Shown here: piece after piece, positions 1 through 10,800 of the stretch
Position numbering within the stretch: the stretch's first letter is position 1
Layout: each line of letters starts with the position of its first letter
NCBI GenBank assembly: GCA_950295325.1
Contig: OX485803.1
Span: 72,367,554 to 72,431,553 of the forward strand
Length of the DNA stretch: 64,000 bases
Direction of reading: 5' to 3'
Source: Polytrichum commune
Taxonomy: Eukaryota > Streptophyta > Polytrichopsida > Polytrichales > Polytrichaceae
Made by a program: the position numbers and the translations under genes
Notes under the pieces: model-generated
Databases searched by the model: none
What the model was told of the DNA's origin: nothing
What the model saw: the letters and a program-made list of their open reading frames with translations, nothing else

Positions 1-402
1 GGATAACTTGCATGAAATACTACTCTTGACATTGTAGCAGTAGTCTTGATTTGTTTGTGCATCTTGAGATGTGCGAAGTTGTTACCTGTTACATTGCACT
101 TGCCCGCATGCAGTACAGAATTGCCAAGAATAAATTGTATCAAGGTAGGCCCTGGAGGGCACAGTGCACAAATCACAACATCTTACATGTCACATATCGA
201 TCGATTTCAGTTTGGTCCTGAAATGAATTCACAAACACGGAAGGAGTATCTTTTTTAATCTATCCATGTCAACATTCTTTGTCCACATGTTGAACTGGAC
301 ATGTTGATATGCTCAAAATCTGTCCATATCAACATTTTTTGAGCAGTCAGACAATCAATAAATATGAGATCAATTGCTACAAACAGCTCTGACGGCTCAA
401 AG
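1..402. other. No recognisable gene
   Basis: AT-rich intergenic sequence. The only short ORF (46-258, plus) has no recognisable motif and is not supported as a gene. Confidence 0.5.
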
Positions 403-535
403 TTGTTGTTGTTGTTGTTGTTTTTGTGTTTTTTTTCTATTTTTTAAAATTATAATAACAATAACAATAACAATTTATTATTATTATTATTTATAAAATT
501 TTAATTTTAATTAAAATAATAATAAATTAAAGTGA
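403..535 (-). repeat. Simple-sequence tail next to a LINE remnant
   Basis: A (TTG)n run at about 403-425 is followed by TTA/TAA-rich sequence to about 535. Read on the minus strand it ends in a CAA-type simple repeat downstream of the LINE remnant at 895-1285, so it is plausibly the 3' tail of that element. This link is inferred from position and orientation only. Confidence 0.4.
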
Positions 536-894
536 ACACCAAATGAACTGGCCAACACCAAATGAAGTGAAACCACAAAGAAAACGCGCCCTCGCTGAGG
601 GGAGGGGGGCCCCTCGGGCGCGAAACACCGCCACGTAAAAAGAACAAACAACCACCACCACCAAGGACAACCCCCTAGACCCACTTAACCAAGGACCACC
701 CCCACCCTACCGGCCAAAGACAACACCCAAACCCCCAAACCCCCAAACCCCCAAGAGACCCAAAACCCCGCCTACCCTCCTATCTACTTTGCCTTTTCCA
801 GTTCCATTCAATGTGCAAATTGCGCCTCCTACAAAGAACACTTTTGGCACCCTAGGTCTTGTCAAAACCTTGAAGCATAGCCATCGCTGAGAAG

Positions 895-1285
895 CTAGTA
901 CTCATTTTTTATGAGTTCGGTCACCCGGTTCCATACCATTTTACCGTAGATGATAAGTTCGTCCCAAATCCGTTGCTTGACCCTAGACTCATGCCATTGT
1001 GTATGGTTAAACACTTTGTCATTACGCTCAATCAAGATGGTCCGCAACCTAATACCTCTAAGGAGGTGCCAAACTTTGATCATTTTACTATATTTCTTTG
1101 GGATTCTTTCCCCTAAGAGTGTTTGCTTCCAATTGAAGCTAACATAATTGCCCATGCGTACCCATCTCCATGCCCTCCTAGCTTGAATGCGGTCCCAAAA
1201 TTTATGTTTAACCGATTCACTGGTGTTGGGGAGACAAAAAACGCATTGCTTAGAAATAGGGATCGGTGTAATGCGGGCTCTTCAC
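895..1285 (-). pseudogene. LINE reverse transcriptase C-terminal remnant
   Basis: An open minus-strand frame ends at the stop at 895. Its start shows a C-x2-C motif (CVFC), then a histidine and HKFWDRIQARRAW, the pattern of the zinc-binding region at the C-terminus of plant non-LTR retrotransposon reverse transcriptases. It continues with LIERNDKVFN and a tryptophan-rich tail typical of the same proteins. The catalytic RT and endonuclease parts are absent and a stop lies just upstream, so this is a 5'-truncated dead copy. The following 350 bases, with runs of C-rich sequence, are probably its 3' UTR. Confidence 0.6.
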
Positions 1286-1375
1286 TCATTAACAACCACC
1301 GCCTTATGCCAGATTGACCACATGAACGCCGCTTTTTTTCCCGACCCAGAGGGGGTCCCAAACTTGCAACCATTA

Positions 1376-1500
1376 AAACCTATAAACACTATATTAAACA
1401 TTTCGGGACTTTGGCGTCAATATGGGACTTCTGGAGTGTCCATTGAGATCGCATTGGGAACGCATTGGGAACACATTGGGAACAAATCCTATGTTGTGTA
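1376..1500 (-). repeat. Dispersed repeat with GGGAAC array, copy 1
   Basis: The sequence from the AAACACTATATTAAACATTT stretch to the direct repeats ATTGGGAACG / ATTGGGAACA matches, in reverse orientation, a region near 24.82-25.17 kb. It abuts the LINE remnant. I take it as a fragment of a transposable element; the family is not identified. Confidence 0.5.
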
Positions 1501-1820
1501 GCAGTGACCCCTAATGGACTCCCAGTTGATTGCAACACTACTTTGACCGGTTCAAATGAGTGGGTGAGTGGAGGCTACAGCCTTGTACTCGAAAGAAAAG
1601 AATTGGTAACCCATACACCAAGTTTGTAGAACAATTACTGTTTGAATTGAGATCTTTATTCCTGAAGCATATGTCGAATGCCTCATTCTTAGGCGCCTAC
1701 ATACATGTTTGGCTATATATATGTCCCCACCGATATGTGGCTAAAGGGGACGCATTATCAACTATAGTATTTAATACATGTTGTGGCTTCTACAGGTCGC
1801 TCAATTGTAGTCCTGCCTCG
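1501..1820. other. No recognisable gene
   Basis: Nothing coding is supported here. It could contain the 3' UTR and polyadenylation region of the minus-strand exons that end at 1821. Confidence 0.4.
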
Positions 1821-2621
1821 TCAAGCGATACTATTATTTCCACGGTCACCCAATCCAGCCCGCAAAAGTCGAACTGCCCTTGAATTAGGGCCTTGAGATT
1901 CGATGAGTGAAATTTGGTAGTCCCGTGTAGCAGCGGGGTGCACGATGGCCAAAGTTCCGCATGGAGGTGTTGAAGCATCTGCGAGGGTGCACATACTGGT
2001 GTCAACGCCCTCCACATGGTTAATGGTGGAAGGGAGCTTCGTCATGGCGGGTTGAGGGGCATAAGTCTTCCCAAGTGATGCCAATCCAGCACGTAGAAGA
2101 CGAACACCTCTTGAGTCAGGGCCTTGCGATTCGATTAGCGCAATTTGGTACTCGCGGGTAGGGGTGGGGCGCATAATGGATAATGTATGGGCGGGTTGTG
2201 GTCCGTCATCCATTGGGGGGAGCATATTTAGGTCAACATCCTGCAGGCCGACATAGGCAAAAAACATTCTCCAACTTATTGCCCCACAAATACCACCAAC
2301 ATTTATATACATGCACATACATTCCACGCCAAATGTTGGAGATTAGATAAGAGATTGAAAAGGAGATTTGCAAAATATTTATTTGGGTAAGAACATTCCC
2401 AGGTGAACAAAATGAGCTATATTTACCAGACTCTGTCCTTCAGGGGTTGCTTCAGTGAGGGGTGACACACTTTGAGAGTTAGCGACCCGGATAGCTTCTA
2501 CGCCCACGTGGGCGAGTGAGAAGGGATGGCAGGCCAATACTACGTTGTGTTCATGCCGCGGGGTGAGACACACGAATGCCGATCGCTTGGAAGTGGATGG
2601 TGTGTATCCAGCAGGAGGAAA
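1821..2621 (-). CDS. Two exon-like ORFs downstream of the ParB/FCP1 gene
   Basis: Two minus-strand exons are suggested by splice sites: 2621-2427 (acceptor TTTGTTCAG, donor CTG|GTAAAT, 65 codons) and 2240-1821 (acceptor CCTGCAG, ending at TGA). They join in phase 0. The second exon holds a duplicated unit of about 40 residues: REYQIALIESQGPDSRGVR followed by LLRAGL, then RDYQISLIESQGPNSRAVR followed by LLRAGL. I do not recognise the family. A candidate 84-nt intron (GTTAGC...TTCAG) could join it to the upstream gene ending at 2705, but that splice would shift the frame. It is therefore either a separate gene with an unseen 5' exon or a continuation damaged by an indel. Confidence 0.4.
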
Positions 2622-2704
2622 CTGAACAAAGCATATAATACACAATGTTACATGCCATACAATTCATGAACCTTACATGCCCTAACCTAAACCCTACATG
2701 CTAA

Positions 2705-3493
2705 CTATCTTGGGACAGCAGTTATAGGGTGCAAGTCGGGTCGATTGGAGTGCTTGTTGGCCATCATAAGTGACTCCCTGACTGGATCGTTATGCGGGAC
2801 CGGCTGTTGCCCAAATCTATGTGTGATCACAAAATCGCGTACGTCGCTCATTGTCGAATTGAACATACGTTGGAAGTAGGGGAGAAGAACTGCTCTCATA
2901 TCCGCAGTTGCCTGTTTGTTGGTGGTGAAGGAATCGGGAAACAATACATTCCCGGGAGGATTACAAGCACCTTTGTAGGGGCTGTCATCCACAAGAACAG
3001 TGTTCTCAATAGTGGCAGTAACACGTCCGGAATCAAGAGATACAGGCGGCCACCAAAATGTTTTGTTTAAACTCTTGAAGAACAATATTGATTCTGGCTT
3101 TAGGGGGTTCCTGATCTCATTGTCCCAGATGTCTTTGAATGTGATGCAATCCTCCTGGCCAAGAACTATTGCAGGTCTTGACATCCCATTGAATAAAAAC
3201 TCCACCACGAGGTCCACAGTGGACTTTTTCATAGATGACCATATGCAAACATAGAACATTTGGGTCATTCTCTCCCAAAAGTGCTTGTAACCCAGTCTAG
3301 GTAGGACAGCTTTGGGACCAACAATCGCCGGACCCTTGTCTGGCGCACGATCTTGCACCATCCATGTGGGTAAAGCGGAACGGCCGCGAGGAATACAATG
3401 ACAAAATATGCCATTCAAATCGAACACCAGAATGAACCTTCGGTCGGGTACAGCAGCTAGCGCCTGGCGACAGGAATCCACTGTCAACTTCTC
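2705..3493 (-). other. FCP1-like HAD phosphatase domain (last exon)
   Basis: The exon starts at an acceptor AAAGCAG and encodes RRFILVFDLNGIFCH, matching HAD motif I of the FCP1/SCP family. It continues with an aromatic-rich core and TVLVDDSPYKGACNPPGN, matching the conserved acidic motif III/IV. The nucleophile Asp of motif I is kept, but the second Asp of the usual D-x-D is Asn (DLNG). DLNG also occurs in plant FCP1-like proteins, so loss of activity cannot be assumed. The related family members dephosphorylate phosphoserine, for example on the RNA polymerase II tail. Confidence 0.65.
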
Positions 3494-6400
3494 CTGCTTT
3501 ACTCGAATTACATATAATGTTGCAACTAATGAAAATTGTGGAACTTCATATATTCAATAACTTACATTCATATATTCATTAACTTACATTCATATATGCA
3601 ATAGGTGCATATATTGATATGGGGGTTTATAATGAACTAAATATTAAAAGTTATTATGAACTGGGAAACCAATACCTCGAAAGTTATGGGATTGAATTCC
3701 CAGCGATCCGATGGTCCTACTGAAGGGTCTTGAGGGTCCCTAGAAATAAGTCTTTTAGCACACGCTATTCCCATCTCCCTCGTGAAAACTTGAGAGATGT
3801 TCCTATCGTACGTTGGGTAGTTGTCAGCGTAAACAAAAAGTTTATTATAAACAACGTGTGGGTTGAAGGGCGCATCCACAGTCGTTTGCGCACTTTGTCC
3901 ACCCTGAACCCAAAACTACGCGGAGATGAATGTTTGGGACACAAATAAACCGGGTATATTGAAAAGAAAATCCAGTGGACCAAGTGAAATTTTATTGAGA
4001 AGGGGAAACGAAGCTTACACAAACTAAGTGCCATGAGAAGGGGAAACGATGCTTACACAAACTGGGAGAGCTGGCCGCACACGCAGCTCTGGGCAAGTGA
4101 CCTCGGAACGGCTGGCGTGCATAGCCCGCCAAGCCTCAAATGGACGTTCGGCTATTTTTGTATTGTCAGGGGGAAAGTCGGGGAACCTGTCGTCACGTGG
4201 CCAACGTTCCACGACTTTCTTGACATGATGTGGGCCGGCAGAAGATGAAGGCTCTGTTGGATCGACGACAGCGGGCTCCGTTGCATCAATGACAGCATGC
4301 TCCTCACAATGTGGAGCCTCGGGTTGGCAAGGGCCTGCAGAAGAGGAAGGCTCCGTTGGCTCCACGGTAGCAGTACAGTAACAAGGTGGTGATATTGGTT
4401 GTTGCAGGCTTGCAGATGATGACCCGGGCTCTGAATGTTCGATGACAGCCTGCTTCAGAGCAAGAGGTTTGATGGCAGCAATGTGGACCGCTGTGGGTGA
4501 AGGCGACTTGACCACATCATCGTCACTACCTATGGGCAAGAGGGGTGAACGATCCCCTTTGTCCAAAGGGGTGACGACAAGCGTTGGACTTCGACATGTA
4601 GTGGCAATGGGGGCTTGCATGGGGCCAACTATAAGTGAGGTGTCCTCTTCGGCTGCACCCGTTTGCGGGACTGCTGCACATGGTGATTCTGGCCGTGTGA
4701 AATCAACGATTTGCAAACCAGCCTGTGAATTGAACATGCATTGTTAATGACAGCCATTGCAAACAATGTATAGACGAAACACATTTCATTGAATGTAAAA
4801 TGTACATCTTCCAAATACCCAGTACATGGTGAGTTTGGCTACAACTAAAATGTCCTAAAGGTTTTTAAGTCCAATGCTCTAGTCAGCCTTGGATTGCGAT
4901 CTACAAACGGCTTCCTATTCTCCAAGTGGTTTGATTATGATGCGCGGCCTCCAACCTGGATCAAACATCCCGGCGGAGATTCAGTGACTAGCATGTTTAA
5001 AAACAATTGGAAAAGCGAGAATAGGTCAAGGATATTTACCTCATCTTCAACAAGCTGGGAATCATGTGAAGGCCCCTCCAGGCATCCGGCATCTGCAGGT
5101 GAACTTTCCACTTCGTTCTTCTCGGCCGATTTCTCAGCAACCTCCGGTTGATCCACATGAGCTGGCTTTACTTGAGGAAGGACATCTTGGGAAGGGTCAG
5201 TACCAATGGGGACAAAAACAACCTCCGCATTTGCTGGTACAGTGGCCGGAGTAGGAATTGGCGTGGGCACGACTTGAGAGGGTGGCATGGCCTGGGCCAT
5301 GGCATCCTTGAACAAGCTCGTTAGTAAGCCTGGTAAATTTTTATTCAAAATGCCCATCATGAGAGGTTCCAAAATAGCCGTCGTAAGTGGGGGCTCCACG
5401 GGCTTACCATGGCGGCGTTTATGCCTATCCTTAGTTGAGGACCGACTTCGTGAGCGAGAGGACTTCCTATGTGGAATGTCCATGGCACCACTAGGACCAA
5501 CATCGGCAGTACTGGGTCTGAGGGGACTCTGTGGAATGTCCATGGACCCACTAGCACCAACTTCGGCGGTATTGGGTCTCTGTGGACTACGTGCAGCAGG
5601 CTGTGGAGGTTGGTAGGTGTCGGGAATAGAACGAGGGGACTCCAAAACCACATCGACATCTTCGACCTCCTCTTCGACATCCTGGGCCTCTTGGATATCC
5701 TGATCCTCCTCAAGGGCATCCTGATCCTCTTCTTCGACATCCTGGTCCTCATCTTGGTGTTTTTCATCCTCCTGGTCCTCATCCTCCTGGTCTTCATCGT
5801 CAGCTGGGTCTTGGTCATCGCGGTCTTCGTCATCGAAGTCAAGTTGCTTCGCTCGTAGCGGCGAAGCACCGAGATCGCAGGCAGTCGACATATGCTCTTC
5901 CAACGGAGTCAAACCGCCAGGGGCATCATCGTCCGAGTGATGGGACGTGTGGGGGGATTCGCCATGGCTCTCGACGTCGGTATCCCGTTCACTTGGAGGC
6001 TCCACAGACTCGTCATCTTCATCGTCAGGAAGATCTTCCACATCGGAGGGGTTTCGGTCAATGTCCATGGCCTCGATCGGTTCGCGATCTTCGACATCCT
6101 CCTGTGTAGCAACCATACAATGTCAACTATCATCTCATATAAAGGGGAAGTGAGAAAACGATGATTTTCATAAACACAAGAAAGTAATTCATTAGCAATA
6201 CTTACCAAAAGCAAGGGTGGATCTGGGTTGAGGTCAGGGTGAATGTGGCCATCGTGGGCTTGGTACTCATCTTCATCTTCGGCTTGTTCAGCGAAATCCT
6301 TCAGCTTAAGTACGCGAACACGTTGAATCAACGCGTCCAGAATATGCAAGAATGCCGAATCCATGTAGGAAAAGACGTTGTAATCGTGCATTTGGAAAAT

Positions 6401-9400
6401 CAATGAGGTTAGATAAATGGAAGAGGGAAGAGGTGAAAGGGAACGAATTGAGATAGTTCAGATAGGTAGAACTCACCAACGCTGCAGCAACTGGTTTCAA
6501 GCCCCCAAATAGATTGAGAACCATGCCTCCGGCGGAACCCATGTACTCCAAGAACTTAATATAGACCTCCATTTTGAGCTCCCCTCGATTCACTTCATAT
6601 GTTAACTCAGACCAATCCTTGGGTTTTACTTTGTATCGGCGCGAATCCGGGGCTAGCATTGGACATGCAATTACCTTCCACCTGGGAAATTTATCTGGGA
6701 CAATGAGGTGGTCGATGTAGAGGGCAGGGGTTTGCCTCTTTCCAACTATTTCTTTGGGGTCGGCTATCTCCTCTGCAGGACAAGGGAAATAGAACGACGG
6801 GACGATCACAAACGTGTTGGGATGTCTGCGCATAAGCGACGACATGAATACGAGCGAGGCATCATGGCTACGCAAGTCGGAGATAATCATCCAAGCTGGA
6901 ACAGATTTCACCCTTGGTGTCCATTCCGGAGAGCACAAGTATTTAACCAAGGACTCCACAACTTCAGGAGGGATTGGTTCATCTACACATCCAGGGATGA
7001 ACCTGAAGTCCAGAAACCCCGCGGCAATGGTGCTTCCCTCAATCCACTCAACATCACTGGAATCTTGTTTGGGAATCACCAATCGTTTCTTAATGGCATT
7101 ATGTGACACCCACCGCGTGATCACTTGCCCTGTGCATTCGTTGAAATCTGTTTGCAGCCAGTCGCGAAGCAATCTGTCTAAAGCCGGTTGTACCGGTAAG
7201 GACTTGTTGTTAGTCGCCCTCTTCCTGTTCAACCACTCTGAAGTCGCAACCTGGTAGAGCTTTACCCATTTTGGCTTTGTAACTCCATGCTCCCGTTTGA
7301 ATTTTGTCCATACGTCGCGATCCAGGAACCCATTCCCCTCATCATCCTTCTTCCACAAGCCAACTTTATTGGGATCCCGTTTATCCAACTCCTGCAGCAA
7401 GATATTCTTCCACTTGCGGAAATTGCACCATGACTTCAGTGTCACGACATTGCTGTTCTTGCAAGGCCTAAGAGTGACACTAGGAACGTCGTCCTCTCCC
7501 CTCCCTTCTAAAAGCCGTCTCGCTGCCAGGTGAAAGTCTGGCTTTGTGAGTCCTGACATACTCTTGAATGTCTCCCTTGTAAGGGGTTTAGTCACGAAAG
7601 GTTTCTCCACGAAGGGTGTTCCTGCCTTGGACTTCTCGTGGCGAGCTCGCAATTTTTGTTGAGCCTCCACATGATCCTCCAGGTATGTGCGTCCTGGCTT
7701 GTCCGGGTTGATAAATAAGCCCTTCTCGTGCGACATGAACACTTTCTTCCACAATCTTGATGTTTCCTCAGGGGCCATAATTAACGTGAGTTCCGCTTTA
7801 AGATCGTTATGCGTGATCCCTCTTGCGATTGCGGTGAATGATGCCTCCATGCTGGTAGTAAAGTTCTGCACATCATGGATATAGGATACATTGGTTTAGG
7901 ATACAATGGTTTACAATGCCTACATGATCAACACTTTAGGTGCGCTTCACCACTTTCACTCGATCGAGTGAAAGTGGTGTGAGGCCATGTCAACACTTTA
8001 GGTGCGCCTCACCACTTTCACTCGATCGAGTGAAAGTGGTGTGAGGTCATGCCAACACTTGAGAGGTCTGATGAATTAAGGGAGCAGAGTAACATACCTT
8101 CCAAGCCAATGTTTTCTCAGGGTCCTGTGTAGCCTCAGAGGCGTTCGCACGCTGCTTTTCGGGCTTGTTCAACTTCACCCAAACCCTGCGACAATACAGA
8201 ATTTGTGTAGTCCATGTCGGTGTGAACTTGTTGAACGAGTTCGAATTGTTCAATGTATATGAAAGCCTGACGGTCATGCTCGGATCCTCTGTCCACACAA
8301 TTGTGCAGGGCCACACCTTTAACTTCTCCTTGAGCTTCGGATCGGTATCTCGATGAGCAATTATTTCCGTAGATGCGGCTACAGTATGTTGCCCATTGAT
8401 TATGGCGAATTGCATGTTCTTGATGTCATCCCATGTCATGCCTTCTCGCCATGTCTCACCTTTCTTGAACTTCGGCATCAAACACAGATTGTGCTGAGGC
8501 CAAGCAGGCGGGGTTTGGATAAGGTAGTTCTTCATGAGGTTCACCCCACTTGGATCCAAAGGCCGCGTAACTTGATAAGCTTTTGCGCCCTTCATTTGTT
8601 TGATGGGTACACGGAATATCGATTCTGCGCCGAATGGATAAATGTGCCCAAAAAGTTGCAAAAACTTCTTCCTATCCAGAGCAGCTTCCTCAAGGCTGGG
8701 TTGTTGACCTTGCGATATAACTCGACCCTTCTCCGCTTGAGTCAAGACCAGTGGGGTTTCCTCATGCATAACAACGTCGGGCTTCATTTTCTTTTGCTTT
8801 GATTTCTTCTCGGGTGACAAAGCCCTCTTTGCTTTCTTTTTCCTTCCACTCCCGGCATCCCCAGCATCCCTCTCCGTGTTCTGAGAATCTGTAGAAACGT
8901 GGGGCACCACCTCGTGAGGCTTCCTTCTCTCCGTCTCCAGTGATGCGGTTAGCTCTTCAGGTTTTTTCCCCTTCTTTGCCTTCGGCTGTTGTCCAATAGA
9001 GCTGCCACCTTCATCGGCCTTGGATTTCAGTATAACCTCGGCTTGCTTCTTCTTTTGCTGCCTTGATTCTTCCCGTGTAGCTGCCTCTCTACTGTTGATG
9101 TCTTCCAGTGTCTCCAACACAAAGTTTATGGCTCTTTTGGATATTCCAGATGACATCACCTTCTCTATCTCTTCCTTCTCCTTCGAAGGGAATGAGGCCA
9201 TGGACTCATAAAATGGCACCAAGAGAAATGTATGCTTCTTGCAATCAATTGATAAAATTCTCTCTTCCACCCCCTACATAACCGAAACCTCTAGCCTGTC
9301 CCTCGCTCCCACATGAGCGATGGTAATTGGATTTCCAGGGTTCGGAATCCAACTATTGTTTACCTTGTACGTAAATATAAGCTCGTACCCTGAAGATTTG

Positions 9401-9519
9401 TTTCTCTTGTTAATGGCCAGCGACCACTTCTGCAAATGAGAGTCTCTAATTACCCATTGAGCAGTTGGTCCTGTTTGTTTGACTCCAACTATATCTGTCC
9501 AGAAAACAACTTTGTCCAT
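2705..9519 (-). CDS. Multi-exon gene: ParB-like, methyltransferase-like, acidic region and FCP1-like phosphatase
   Basis: Inferred exons (minus strand): 9519-8098, 7865-6477, 6304-6206, 6101-5040, 4722-4057, 3903-3676 and 3493-2705. Donors include AAG|GTATGT, TTG|GTGAGT, TTG|GTAAGT and GAG|GTAAAT. Every exon is a multiple of three and every intron is phase 0, which strongly favours one gene of about 1,880 residues. In order it shows a Lys-rich charged N-terminal part, a ParB-like domain around INGQHTVAAS (near 8390), a region ending in GGMVLNLFGG like a SAM-binding motif (near 6510), a D/E-rich stretch followed by an SR/RS patch, a Ser/Pro/Glu-rich linker, and an FCP1-type HAD domain with LVFDLNG and VLVDDSPYK. 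One in-frame TAG at 9274-9276 splits exon 1, so translation may instead start downstream (MASFPSKEK), or the copy may be a pseudogene. The function of the whole is unknown. A nuclear, DNA-related role is only inferred. Confidence 0.55.
6477..7865 (-). other. Methyltransferase-like exon
   Basis: This 463-codon exon follows the ParB-like exon. Its end, MGSAGGMVLNLFGGLKPVAA, resembles motif I (hydrophobic-D-x-F-x-G-x-G) of beta-class amino methyltransferases, where the SAM-binding motif follows the target-recognition and DPPY parts. No clear DPPY-type motif is seen; the nearest candidate is AWMIISDLRSHD. It is therefore either a diverged, possibly inactive methyltransferase or an unrelated fold. 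ParB-like and methyltransferase modules occur together in phages and bacterial mobile elements, which is why I raise it. Confidence 0.3.
7929..8053. repeat. Tandem 62-bp unit with two palindromes, inside intron 1
   Basis: Two copies of a 62-bp unit (AACACTTTAGGTGCGC followed by the palindrome) lie within the 232-nt intron 8097-7866. The palindromes are perfect over 32 bp each at 7948-7979 and 8010-8041, with half-site CACTTTCACTCGA and centre CGATCG. Confidence 0.9.
8098..9270 (-). other. ParB-like domain exon
   Basis: After a Lys/Glu-rich, probably disordered stretch with basic clusters (KKKAKRALSPEKKSKQKKMK) comes a block resembling the ParB/sulfiredoxin fold: a hydrophobic strand with VPIKQMK, then Arg and Asp near TRPLDPSGVNLMKNYL, a TPP turn, and the hallmark AIINGQHTVAAS followed by WPCTIVW. 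In ParB-like proteins the G-x-H/R motif binds or hydrolyses nucleotide or acts as a nuclease. Here GQHT has the histidine but not the usual following arginine. The assignment is by motif and predicted strand order only. Confidence 0.5.
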
Positions 9520-9592
9520 GCCTCCTGCAATGGTATGTGAAATAAGTTAATCTTCAAACCACATTAATGCATCACTCAACTCAACATTAATG

Positions 9593-9614
9593 CTTTCACT
9601 CGATCGAGTGAAAG
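9593..9614. repeat. Palindrome copy 3 (22 bp)
   Basis: Perfect 22-bp palindrome with half-site CTTTCACTCGA, 74 bases upstream of the ATG at 9519 on the minus strand. Confidence 0.9.
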
Positions 9615-9667
9615 TGAGCCATGGTTGTCCATGGCACAAGCAGGCAGTCAGCACGCGAGCGCTGGGC

Positions 9668-9693
9668 CACTTTCACTCGATCGAGTGAAAGTG
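9668..9693. repeat. Palindrome copy 4 (26 bp)
   Basis: Perfect 26-bp palindrome with the same core. It is flanked by a GCGCTGGG-type sequence shared with copies 5 and 6. Confidence 0.9.
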
Positions 9694-9733
9694 ACCAGTG
9701 GCCAGCCATGGCTCTCAGGCAGCCAGCACGCCA

Positions 9734-9777
9734 GCGCTGGGCCACTTTCACTCGATCGAGTGAAAGTGGCCCAGCGC
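9734..9777. repeat. Palindrome copy 5 (44 bp)
   Basis: The symmetric core extends outward through GCGCTGGGCC to give a perfect 44-bp palindrome. It lies about 215 bases upstream of the minus-strand ATG. Confidence 0.9.
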
Positions 9778-10635
9778 CTCCAACCCTGAAGAGTGTCCGT
9801 ACAGTCAGGTGTGAACGGGGATATTTCCCACCACTATATCTTGAAATATACTTCGACTGTAAACTTCTTATTTCTATGTCTTTGACATTCAATGCAAGCC
9901 GGGAAGTGTACCTGATGTGTGAAGAGTATGGATGTATATTTGCTACTCAGTCTCTGCTTGCACGACCTTCACTTGGAATCAACAATAAGAGCAGGAGTGG
10001 GGATTTTACATAAGTTCTGATTACTGTAGAAACCAATACCATGTCTTGCTACATGGATCAAGATGGAGGTTATTTAATATTGTGTACAGGAATATGGCTA
10101 ATCTGAATGCTTATGCTGCAAGGATTCAGGGGCCTGGATTGAAAAAGAAAAACCAGAATGTGATTAGGTTCCAGTTGTAAATACCTCAAAAAGTGAGCAT
10201 ATCGAAGGAAAATTCAAGATGCCGATTGCACTGAACAAATTTAGGATGCTGGGGGTGAAGATTTCAATGAAGCATAGCAAACAAACAATGTGGAACACGA
10301 AAATTGACTTAATACACTTGGAGGCTCCAGGTGCATACTCTTTAGAAATCAAGAGTATCAGGGTGAACATCCCGAATCCATGGAGATGGAACAAACAAAA
10401 GAAGATTTCTTAATAAGAATTCAGGGTGCCTAATGTATAGAAAAACGTCAAGCAAAATGCATTCAATGAAATAAACATAACCAGGATGCTCTTTGTGATA
10501 TACTGAGTGGATCCCAGGTGTGGATGGCACTTCAGGAGGGTGGAGGAATGTGCGAAAAGGGAGATATGATGCAGATTGTGAATTGAAAAAAGGAAGATGC
10601 AGATTGTTGAGCAATGTGCATACTAGAGGCAGAGC
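9778..10635. other. No recognisable gene
   Basis: Short ORFs on both strands overlap here, but none has a motif, splice context or codon pattern that supports it. Confidence 0.5.
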
Positions 10636-10800
10636 TCAACCACATTGGAGTGAACCAGGTGCATACTACAAGATATCAACCAGATTGGAGTGAACCAGGT
10701 GCATACTACAAGATATCAACCAGATTTCAATGAAACAAGGTGCATACTAGAAGAGATCAACCGGATGGCAGTGAAGCAAGGTGCAAGGTGCATACTAGAT
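10636..10800. repeat. Tandem repeat, about 44-bp unit
   Basis: About four diverging copies of a unit with the consensus GTGAACCAGGTGCATACTA. The first two intact copies are nearly identical and the later ones have drifted. Confidence 0.75.

Noticed and set aside
5287-5869. Several ORFs on both strands over the acidic exon (5287-5616, 5357-5869, 5469-5858)
   Set aside because: They are shadows of the low-complexity D/E-rich exon 6101-5040, which has good splice sites and phase.
2705-9519. Bacterial or phage contamination as an explanation for the ParB-like gene
   Set aside because: Consensus GT-AG introns in phase 0 and embedding in plant-type repeats argue for a eukaryotic nuclear origin.
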